Assembly: GCF_001305515.1 (NCBI RefSeq)
Contig: NZ_LJYW01000001.1
Coordinates: 94,206-158,205 of the forward strand
Direction of reading: 5' to 3'
Origin: Prosthecodimorpha hirschii
Lineage (GTDB): Bacteria; Pseudomonadota; Alphaproteobacteria; Rhizobiales; Ancalomicrobiaceae
Length of the DNA: 64,000 nucleotides
Below the pieces are notes generated by a model. The model searched no databases, was not told where the DNA came from, and worked only from the letters and a program-made list of their open reading frames with translations. This document shows positions 57,511 to 64,000 of the stretch, piece by piece. Both the position numbers and the translations under genes were made by a program. Within the stretch, counting starts at the first letter, position 1. Each line of letters starts with the position of its first letter.

Positions 57511-58569
57511 ATGACGCCCGACATCGCCCTGATCCTGACCGTCGACGGCCTCGCCAACGGCGCGATCTATCTCCTGGCCGGGCTCGGCCTGGTGCTGATC
57601 TTCTCCGTCACCCGGGTGGTCTTCGTGCCGTTCGGCGACATCGCCGCCTTCACGGCGCTGACGCTCGCCGCCTTCCAGATGCAGCGCGTGCCCGGCACGA
57701 TCGGACTGGTCGCGGTTCTGGCCGCGGTCGCCTCGCTGATGGAGCTCGGCGCCGCGGTCCGGCGCCGCTCGGCCGACGGGCTGGCGCAGCGCCTCTTCGG
57801 CTACGGCCTGCTGCCGCTGATCCCCTGCGGCCTGGCTTGGCTGATCGCCGCGCGGGACGTTCCGGAGATCGTGCGCATCCCCGTCGCGCTCGGCCTGGCC
57901 CTGCCGATGGGGCCGCTCCTCGACCGAATCGCCTTCCGGCCGATCGCCGACGCCTCGGTGCTGGTGCTGCTGATCGTCGCGATCGCGCTGCATTTCGCCA
58001 TCGCCGGGCTCGGCCTCTTGTTCTTCGGGCCGGAGGGCTTCCGCACCACGGCGCTGGTCGACGGCATCTTCGAACTGCCGGGCGGCCTGGTGATCACCGG
58101 CCAGCTGATCCTGATGATGGCCTCGGCAGTGCTGCTGGCGGTGCTGTTCTTCCTGTTCTTCGAGCGCTCGCTGATCGGCAAGGCGCTCCGGGCGACGGCC
58201 GTCAACCGTACCGGCGCACGGCTCGTCGGCATCCGCCCGGAGCGGACCGGCGTCACCGCCTATCTGATCGCCTCCGCGCTGGCCGGCATCTCCGGCATCC
58301 TGATCGGGCCGAGCACGACCATCTACTATGACTCGGGCTTTCTGATCGGCCTCAAGGCCTTCGTCGGGGCGATCATCGGCGGGCTCGTCTCCTATCCGGT
58401 GACCGCGCTCGGCGCGCTGTTCGTCGGCGTGATGGAGAGCTTCGCCTCCTTCTTCTCCAGCGCGATGAAGGAGGTGGTGGTGTTCAGCCTGCTGATCCCC
58501 GTGCTCCTGTGGCGCTCGCTGGCGCTCGCCCATGGTGGCGACGAGGAACATGAGGAGCTCGACGGATGA
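57511..58569 (+). CDS. branched-chain-type ABC permease (LivH-like)
   Basis: A 352-residue inner-membrane permease. LivH-type sequence: DGLANGAIYLLAGLGLVLIF at the N-terminus and IAFRPIADASVLVLLIVAIA; C-terminal GLKAFVGAIIGGLVSYPVTA. It is somewhat longer than LivH because of an extra hydrophobic insertion around residues 60-110. Its stop overlaps the next ATG by four bases. Confidence 0.9.
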   Translation: MTPDIALILTVDGLANGAIYLLAGLGLVLIFSVTRVVFVPFGDIAAFTALTLAAFQMQRVPGTIGLVAVLAAVASLMELGAAVRRRSADGLAQRLFGYGLLPLIPCGLAWLIAARDVPEIVRIPVALGLALPMGPLLDRIAFRPIADASVLVLLIVAIALHFAIAGLGLLFFGPEGFRTTALVDGIFELPGGLVITGQLILMMASAVLLAVLFFLFFERSLIGKALRATAVNRTGARLVGIRPERTGVTAYLIASALAGISGILIGPSTTIYYDSGFLIGLKAFVGAIIGGLVSYPVTALGALFVGVMESFASFFSSAMKEVVVFSLLIPVLLWRSLALAHGGDEEHEELDG

Positions 58570-60332
58570 ACGCCGCCCTGCGCCCGCTCGGCATCCTCCT
58601 CGCCGCCGGCCTTCTCGCCGCCGCTCCGGCCGCGCTGTCGACCTTCGCGGTCACGCTGATGAACTATATCGGCATCGGCGCGCTGGTCGCAGTCGGGCTG
58701 GTGCTCCTGACCGGCATCGGCGGCCTCACGTCCTTCGGCCAGGCTGCCTTCGTCGGCGTCGCCGCCTATTCGACCGCCTGGGCGACCACGGCCGGCGGCG
58801 TCTCGCCCTGGCTTGGGCTGCCCTTCGCGCTTCTGACCACCGGCCTCGCCGCGCTCCTGATCGGCGCGGTCACGCTCCGGCTCGGCGGCCATTTCCTGCC
58901 GCTCTCGACCATCGCCTGGGGCATCTCGATCTTCTATTTGTTCGGGAATTTCGAAGCCCTCGGCAGCCACACGGGTCTATCCGGCATTCCGCCGGTCAGC
59001 ATCGGCTCGATCGCGCTGATCGACAGCCGCGCGGTCTATTGGCTGATCTGGGCCGCGGTCGGGGCCGGCGCGCTGTTCGGCGCCAACCTGCTCGACAGCC
59101 GGCAGGGCCGGGCGGTGCGCGCCTTGCGCGGCGGCCCCGTCCTGATGGCCAGCGTCGGCATCGACCCGTTCCGGACCCGGCTGGTGATCTTCCTGATCGC
59201 CGCCCTCTATGCCGGGCTCGCCGGCTGGCTCTACGCCCATATGAGCCGCTTCGTCAGCCCGGCGCCGTTCGAGATCAAGCCGTCGATCGAATATCTCCTG
59301 ATGGCTCTGGTCGGCGGCGCCTCGCATATCGTCGGCGCGCTGGTCGGGGCGGGGCTGGTGACGCTCCTCAAGAACTGGCTGCAGGACGTGCTGCCGCATG
59401 TCACCAGCAATGCCGCGCAATATGAGCAGATCGCCTTCGCGGTGATCCTGATCGTGATCATGCACCATGCCCGCGGCGGCCTGGTGCCGATGCTGACGCG
59501 CTTCCTGCCGCGCGTTCGGCGTGCTGCCCCCGTCGGGACCGACCCGCTGCCGCGGCGGACGTTGCCAGAGCGCGGTGAGACCGTTCTGGTCGTCGATCAG
59601 GCCGTGCGGCGCTTCGGCGGGCTGGTCGCGGTCGACAAGGTCTCGTTTGAGCTCAAGGCCGGCGAAATCCTCGGCCTGATCGGGCCGAACGGCGCCGGCA
59701 AGAGCACCATGTTCAATCTGCTGACCGGCGCGCTGCGCGCCTCGTCCGGCCGGATCGCGTTCCTCGGCCAGGACATCACGCGCATGCCGCAACGCCGGAT
59801 CGCCGCGCTCGGCGTCGCCCGCACCTTCCAGCATGTGAAGCTGCGCCCGGCCATGACGCTGGTCGAGAATGTCATGCTCGGCGCGCACTTACGCACCGGA
59901 GCCGGCTGGCTGTCCGGCGGGCTCCGGCTCGACCGCTCCGAGGAGGCCCGCGCCCGTGCCGACGCCTATGCGCAGCTGGCGCGTGTCGGTCTCGCCGACA
60001 AGGCCGAGGATCTCGCCGGCAACCTGCCGCTCGGCCAGCAGCGCATCCTCGAGGTCGCCCGCGCGCTCGCCGCCGATCCGGTCATGATCGTGCTCGACGA
60101 ACCCGCCGCGGGCCTGCGCCGCAAGGAGAAGGAGGCGCTGGCCGCGCTCCTGTCCGACCTGCGCCGCGAAGGCCTCGCCATCCTGGTCGTGGAGCACGAC
60201 ATGGACTTCGTCATGGGTCTGGTCGACCGGCTGGTCGTGATGGTCTTCGGCGCCCGCATCGCCGAGGGCGAGCCGGCCGCGATCCGCCGCAACCCGGATG
60301 TCCAGGCGGCCTATCTCGGGGGTGTGGCATGA
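58566..60332 (+). CDS. fused branched-chain-type permease and ATPase (LivM-LivG)
   Basis: A 588-residue fusion. Residues 1-320 are a LivM-like permease ([40 protein letters not shown]). A linker of about 20 residues joins a LivG-like ATPase. Walker A is GPNGAGKST at about 373-381, the Q-loop is RTFQHVKL, the signature [14 protein letters not shown], Walker [11 protein letters not shown] and the H-loop VVEHDMDFV. Both neighbours overlap by four bases, giving tight coupling. Confidence 0.93.
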   Translation: MNAALRPLGILLAAGLLAAAPAALSTFAVTLMNYIGIGALVAVGLVLLTGIGGLTSFGQAAFVGVAAYSTAWATTAGGVSPWLGLPFALLTTGLAALLIGAVTLRLGGHFLPLSTIAWGISIFYLFGNFEALGSHTGLSGIPPVSIGSIALIDSRAVYWLIWAAVGAGALFGANLLDSRQGRAVRALRGGPVLMASVGIDPFRTRLVIFLIAALYAGLAGWLYAHMSRFVSPAPFEIKPSIEYLLMALVGGASHIVGALVGAGLVTLLKNWLQDVLPHVTSNAAQYEQIAFAVILIVIMHHARGGLVPMLTRFLPRVRRAAPVGTDPLPRRTLPERGETVLVVDQAVRRFGGLVAVDKVSFELKAGEILGLIGPNGAGKSTMFNLLTGALRASSGRIAFLGQDITRMPQRRIAALGVARTFQHVKLRPAMTLVENVMLGAHLRTGAGWLSGGLRLDRSEEARARADAYAQLARVGLADKAEDLAGNLPLGQQRILEVARALAADPVMIVLDEPAAGLRRKEKEALAALLSDLRREGLAILVVEHDMDFVMGLVDRLVVMVFGARIAEGEPAAIRRNPDVQAAYLGGVA

Positions 60333-61051
60333 GCGCCATGCTGGAGATAGCCGACCTGCATGTCGGCTACGGCAAGGTCGAGGCGGTGCGCGGCGTCTCG
60401 CTGTCGCTCGACAAGGGCCGCATCGTCACGGTGATCGGGCCGAACGGGGCCGGCAAGACGACCCTGCTCGGCGCCGCCATGGGGCTGTTGGCGTCGCGCG
60501 GCGTGCTGCGCTTCGAGGGGGCCGACCTGCACGAGCTCGGCGTCGAGGACCGGGTCGAGCGCGGTTTCTGCCTGGTGCCGGAGCGGCGCGAGCTTTTCGG
60601 CGAGATGACGGTCGGCGACAATCTCATCCTCGGCGCCTATTCGCGGCGCAAGGACGCTGCCTTCGTCAAGTCGGCGCTCGACGGCGTCTTCGACCGCTTC
60701 CCGCGCCTCGCCGAACGGCGTCGCCAGCGCGCCGACACGCTCTCGGGCGGCGAGCGGCAGATGCTCGCCATCGGCCGGGCGCTGATGGCCGGGCCGCGGC
60801 TGCTCCTGCTCGACGAACCGAGCCTCGGCCTCGCGCCGCTGATCGTGCGCGACATCCTGCGCATCGTCGCGACGCTGCGCGACACCGGCGTCTCGATCCT
60901 GCTGGTCGAGCAGAATGCCCGGGCCGCGCTGGAGACGGCGGATTACGGTTACGTGCTGGAGACCGGCGAGATCGCGCTGCACGGTGCGGCCTCGGACCTT
61001 CTCAACGACCCCCGCGTCATGGCGACCTATCTCGGCGGAGCGACCGAATGA
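60329..61051 (+). CDS. branched-chain-type ABC ATPase (LivF-like)
   Basis: A 240-residue LivF-type ATPase. Walker [10 protein letters not shown], signature [17 protein letters not shown], Walker [15 protein letters not shown]-loop VEQNARAAL. Forms the heterodimeric motor with the LivG half of the preceding fusion. ATGA overlaps on both sides. Confidence 0.94.
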   Translation: MSAMLEIADLHVGYGKVEAVRGVSLSLDKGRIVTVIGPNGAGKTTLLGAAMGLLASRGVLRFEGADLHELGVEDRVERGFCLVPERRELFGEMTVGDNLILGAYSRRKDAAFVKSALDGVFDRFPRLAERRRQRADTLSGGERQMLAIGRALMAGPRLLLLDEPSLGLAPLIVRDILRIVATLRDTGVSILLVEQNARAALETADYGYVLETGEIALHGAASDLLNDPRVMATYLGGATE

Positions 61052-62223
61052 GCGGAACCCGCGAAAGCCGCGGCTATCAGGGCGTGGCCGTCGCCGTGCC
61101 GGTGACGGTGCCCTATGTGCGCTATTCGATCCGCTCGGCGCACTGGTTCCTCGGCCGGGCGCTGCGGCTCCTGTGCGAGGGCGCCGGCATCACCAAGGAC
61201 GCGATCGACGGGCTGTGCGTGGCGAGCTTCTCGCTCGCGCCCGACACCGCCGTCGGCCTCGCGCAGCATCTGGGCGTGAGCCCGCGCTGGCTCGACCATA
61301 TCCCGATGGGCGGGGCGGCCGGCATCGTCTCGCTGCGCCGGGCGGCCCGCGCCGTCGAGGCCGGCGACGCCGAGATCGTCGCCTGCCTGTCCGGCGACAC
61401 CAACCATGTCGACAGTTTCCGGCAGAACACGTCCAGCTTCAGCCGCTTCGCCGTCGACGCGGTCTACCCCTATGCGGCCGGCGGGCCGAACATGAGCTTC
61501 GCCTTCCTGACCCAGTACTACATGCGCACATATGGCGCCGAGCCGGCCGATTTCGGCCGCCTGTGCGTGGCGCAGCGGGCGAACGCGCTGAAGAACCCGC
61601 TCGCCCTGTTCAAGAAGCCGCTGACGCTCGACGAATATCTGGCCTCCCGCCCGATCGCCGATCCGATCCGCCTGTTCGACTGCGTCATGCCCTGCGCCGG
61701 CGCCGAGGCCTTCCTGGTCATGAGCGAGGACCGCGCGAAGAGCCTCGGGCTGCCCTATGCCCGCGCGCTGTCGGCGGTCGAGCGCCACAATGCCTTCCCG
61801 TCCGATCCGATCCAGATCCGCGGCGGCTGGGTGCTGGAGCGCGACCGGCTCTACGGCCGCGCCGGCCTCGGCCCCGAGGAGATCGACCTCGTCGAGGTCT
61901 ATGACGACTATCCGGTGATCAGCCTGATGCAGATCGAGGATCTCGGCTTCTGCGCCAAGGGCGAGGGGCCGGCCTTCGTCCGCGCCCACAGCTTCGAGGT
62001 CGAGGGTTCGTTCCCGCTGAACACCTCCGGCGGCCAGCTCTCGGTCGGCCAGGCCGGCGCGGCGGGCGGCTCGCTCGGGCTCGTCGAGGCGGTGCGGCAG
62101 CTGACCGGCCGCCCGCTCGGCGCCCAGGTCCCCGACGCCCGCCACGCGCTCGTCTCCGGCTTCGGCATGATCAATTTCGACCGCGGCCTATGCACCGGCG
62201 CCGCCATCCTGGCCGCAGCCTGA
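61048..62223 (+). CDS. thiolase-like enzyme lacking canonical Cys/His
   Basis: A 391-residue thiolase-superfamily protein of the SCP-x/lipid-transfer type. Where thiolases have the nucleophilic Cys, this has MGGAAG (87-92). Where the GHP-type His motif is expected, it has [10 protein letters not shown] (332-341). It keeps [20 protein letters not shown] (283-302) and GGQLS, diagnostic of thiolase-like proteins that pair with DUF35 partners. Such pairs include the steroid side-chain aldolase Ltp2-ChsH2. It overlaps livF by four bases, and a DUF35-containing protein follows. It may be a retro-aldolase or acyltransferase rather than a thiolase; substrate unknown. Confidence 0.8.
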   Translation: MSGTRESRGYQGVAVAVPVTVPYVRYSIRSAHWFLGRALRLLCEGAGITKDAIDGLCVASFSLAPDTAVGLAQHLGVSPRWLDHIPMGGAAGIVSLRRAARAVEAGDAEIVACLSGDTNHVDSFRQNTSSFSRFAVDAVYPYAAGGPNMSFAFLTQYYMRTYGAEPADFGRLCVAQRANALKNPLALFKKPLTLDEYLASRPIADPIRLFDCVMPCAGAEAFLVMSEDRAKSLGLPYARALSAVERHNAFPSDPIQIRGGWVLERDRLYGRAGLGPEEIDLVEVYDDYPVISLMQIEDLGFCAKGEGPAFVRAHSFEVEGSFPLNTSGGQLSVGQAGAAGGSLGLVEAVRQLTGRPLGAQVPDARHALVSGFGMINFDRGLCTGAAILAAA

Positions 62224-62257
62224 GGGGAGGGCATCATGGTCGCGGTCCCGTCAGCCC

Positions 62258-62306
62258 CCATCCCGCAACGCCTTTCCGGCCGCAGCGCAGCGAAGAGCCG
62301 GGCGGA
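62258..62306 (+). repeat. dispersed repeat family II, unit 1
   Basis: Starts CCATCCCGCAACGCCTTTCC and continues GGCCGCAGCGCAGCGAAGAG. The 443-base gap 62224-62666 is made almost entirely of such units, with no gene. Confidence 0.75.
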
Positions 62307-62336
62307 CGTCGCAGATCCTTCCCTTCGTTCGGCCGC

Positions 62337-62386
62337 AATCTCCCAACGGATTCCCGGCCGCAGCGTAGCGAAGAGCCGGGACCCAC
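62337..62386 (+). repeat. dispersed repeat family II, unit 2
   Basis: Same orientation as unit 1; contains CCCGGCCGCAGCGTAGCGAA then GAGCCGGGACCC. Also related to 14326-14370. Confidence 0.75.
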
Positions 62387-62452
62387 TCGCCCCGCAGCGG
62401 GCGATCGGGACCGGGAGAGAACCGCGGATCCCCGCCCGGCTGCGGCGAGAGT

Positions 62453-62510
62453 GGGTCCCGGATCGGCGGCGCTTGCGCGCCTTGTCCGGGAATGCGCTGA
62501 GAGATGGCGG
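62453..62510 (-). repeat. dispersed repeat family II, unit 3 (inverted)
   Basis: Contains GTCCCGGATCGGCGGCGCTT, GCGCGCCTTGTCCGGGAATG. Inverted relative to units 1 and 2, and nearly identical to 14216-14260. Confidence 0.75.
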
Positions 62511-62547
62511 ATGGGCGGGCGGCACCGAGCTTTTGGTAGATTCCGCC

Positions 62548-62581
62548 CCCATCCCGCAACGCATTCCGGGCGGATCGGCCG
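62548..62581 (+). repeat. dispersed repeat family II, partial unit 4
   Basis: CCCCATCCCGCAACGCATTC followed by CGGGCGGATCGG; a truncated unit in the orientation of units 1 and 2. Confidence 0.6.
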
Positions 62582-62666
62582 GCGGCGCAGGGCGCTTTGG
62601 TCGGGCTTGGATCATCCAGAACCATGCGGACCTGATCCCAAATTCTCAACGGCGAGGCGGATGACC

Positions 62667-63905
62667 ATGGCCAAGATCACGCGTCCGAAGCGCAAGAATC
62701 CGATCCTGCGCAGCCGCATCCCGACCCTGCCGCCGGACCGGCGCAGCCGGACCGCGCTCGGGCTCGTCCGCGCCGCCGCGCTCGGCCGGTTCGAGCTGCA
62801 GCACTGCCTCGAATGCGGCGCGGTGCAGTATCCGCCGCGCGACGCCTGCGCGGCCTGCCTGTCCGACCGGCTCGAATGGCGCGAGACCAATCCGAACGGC
62901 GACCTGCTCGCCGATACGGTCGTGCACCATTCGCAGGAACTCTATTTCCGGGAACGCGCGCCGTGGCGGACCGGGCTTGTGCGCCTGGATGCCGGCGCGA
63001 CCGTGGTCGTCCACCTGCCCGACGACGCCCCGCGCGCGCCGGCCCGCGTCACGCTGTCGGCCATGCTCGACCGGGCGGGCCAGGCCGTGCTGGTCGCCCG
63101 CGGCGCCGGTGCCGGCACGCCCGCCGACGATCCGAAGCTGCGCGAGCTGACCGCCGACCCGCGCTTCCGCAAATGCCTGGTCACCGACGCCAAGTCCCCG
63201 GTCGGCCAGGCGATGGTCAAGGCGCTGGTCGAGGCCGGGGCCGATATCGTCTGGGCCGGTCAGTGCGAGCCCTGGAAGGATCCGCCCGGCTGGGCGGCGA
63301 CGCGGGCGCTGCCCGGCGTCACCGAAGTGCCGCTCGACGTGACCGACAGCCGCTCGGTCGACGAACTGGCCGGCGAGATCGGCTTCAAGGTCGACATCGT
63401 CGTCAACACGGCCGGCTATCACCGCATCCATTCCCTGTTCGGCCGCGCCGGCGTGGAGACCGCGCAGGCGGAGATGGAGGTCAACGCCTTCGGTCTCCTG
63501 CGCCTCGCCAAGGCCTTCGGCCCGGTGCTGCGCGCGCGCGGCGCCGACGGGCAGTCGAGCGCGGTCGCCTGGGTCAACCTCCTGTCCATCTATGCGATCG
63601 CCAATTTCCCCGAGGAGGCGACCTATTCGGCCTCAATGGCGGCCGGGCTCTCCTACGCGCAGGCGCTCCGGGCGGAACTGCGCCGCGGCGGCGTGCGCGT
63701 CGTCAACGTCTTCCCCGGGCCGATCGACGACGAATGGAACCAGCAGGTCCTGCCGCCGAAGCTCGCCCCGGCCGCGGTCGCCAATGCCATCCTGGGCGCC
63801 CTGCGCGGGTCGGTCGAGGATGTCTATCCCGGCGACGTGGCGCAGGAATGGCTCGCACGCCTGCGCGACAACCCCAAGGCGCTCGAACGGGAACTCGGCC
63901 GATGA
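62667..63905 (+). CDS. DUF35 (Zn-ribbon/OB-fold)-SDR fusion protein
   Basis: A 412-residue two-domain protein. Residues 40-145 are DUF35-like: a zinc ribbon with Cys47, 50, 61 and 64 (CLECG, CAAC), then an OB-fold. Residues 168-400 are a short-chain dehydrogenase fold with NTAG (247-250), Ser307 (LLSIYA) and Tyr320. The usual YxxxK Lys is Met324, and the glycine-rich nucleotide loop is degenerate (TDAKSPVG). DUF35 domains normally bind a thiolase-like partner, which is the gene upstream. ATG 62661 is an alternative start. It overlaps the next gene by four bases. Confidence 0.82.
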   Translation: MAKITRPKRKNPILRSRIPTLPPDRRSRTALGLVRAAALGRFELQHCLECGAVQYPPRDACAACLSDRLEWRETNPNGDLLADTVVHHSQELYFRERAPWRTGLVRLDAGATVVVHLPDDAPRAPARVTLSAMLDRAGQAVLVARGAGAGTPADDPKLRELTADPRFRKCLVTDAKSPVGQAMVKALVEAGADIVWAGQCEPWKDPPGWAATRALPGVTEVPLDVTDSRSVDELAGEIGFKVDIVVNTAGYHRIHSLFGRAGVETAQAEMEVNAFGLLRLAKAFGPVLRARGADGQSSAVAWVNLLSIYAIANFPEEATYSASMAAGLSYAQALRAELRRGGVRVVNVFPGPIDDEWNQQVLPPKLAPAAVANAILGALRGSVEDVYPGDVAQEWLARLRDNPKALERELGR

Positions 63906-64000
63906 CCGCCGCCCTCACTGACCTTCTCGCCGCGCTCGGCACCGGTACCGTGCGCCTCGTCGACCTGACCCACACGCTGGCGCCGGATTTTCCCAACATC
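63902..64000 (+). CDS. cyclase-family protein, 5' part only
   Basis: The first 33 residues are visible before the window ends. VRLVDLTHTLAPDFPNI matches the N-terminus of the cyclase/kynurenine-formamidase-like family of metal-dependent hydrolases. Translationally coupled by ATGA to the DUF35-SDR gene, so probably part of the same pathway. Confidence 0.65.
   Translation, partial: MTAALTDLLAALGTGTVRLVDLTHTLAPDFPNI

Overview
The window is a chromosomal segment of a GC-rich (roughly 69 percent) alphaproteobacterium, most likely of the order Hyphomicrobiales (Rhizobiales). The reasons are gene content and gene order: divergent tyrS/anmK, sdhE next to mfd, ruvX near gatC-gatA, divergent phaC/aminotransferase followed by homoserine dehydrogenase and glpX, a mdoG-mdoH pair, DUF992 and DUF2798 proteins, and dispersed GC-rich palindromic repeats. 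Genus cannot be fixed from the sequence. No rRNA, tRNA, CRISPR array, prophage or complete insertion sequence was seen.

Layout. 0-7 kb: a LuxR-type regulator, tyrS and anmK, then a flavin monooxygenase-cupin operon divergent from an AraC regulator. 7-10 kb: an accessory gene for a TIR-leucine-rich-repeat protein, preceded by two inverted copies of a palindromic repeat. 10-17 kb: DNA and information housekeeping (sdhE, mfd, dprA, a GST, ruvX), with a candidate LexA (SOS) box before the GST gene. 17.0-18.4 kb: a small AT-rich island with a two-gene cassette for exported or membrane proteins, bounded by two 159-bp MITE-like copies; one copy abuts the ruvX start codon. 18.5-26.8 kb: an unknown protein, an UPF0173 hydrolase, gatC-gatA, a secreted alpha/beta hydrolase, two tandem GT25 glycosyltransferases and gatB.

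27-31.8 kb: msrP without an adjacent msrQ, an EF-G paralogue lacking the catalytic histidine, and a CNNM/CorC-type membrane protein. 32-36 kb: three tandem paralogous exported proteins, two of which share a core identical in sequence but have different signal peptides and Cys/Pro-rich tails; then a DUF992 protein. 36-47 kb: a SAF-domain oxidoreductase, small membrane proteins, an aspartate-type aminotransferase, an exported PAAR-like protein, phaC, a second aminotransferase, an unknown protein, hom and glpX. 47-51 kb: the periplasmic glucan operon mdoG-mdoH.

51-64 kb: two ABC importers. The first is a NitT/TauT-type operon (ATPase-permease-binding protein). The second is a branched-chain-amino-acid-type system with its MarR regulator and a fused LivM-LivG protein. 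It runs by stop-start overlaps into a thiolase-like enzyme; after a repeat-filled gap come a DUF35-SDR fusion and a truncated cyclase-family gene. This looks like uptake plus CoA-dependent breakdown of an unidentified acid. The thiolase-like and SDR parts both lack canonical catalytic residues.

The most interesting parts are the TIR-LRR protein, the MITE-flanked cassette beside ruvX, the constant-core/variable-tail exported protein cluster, and the catabolic cluster at the right end.
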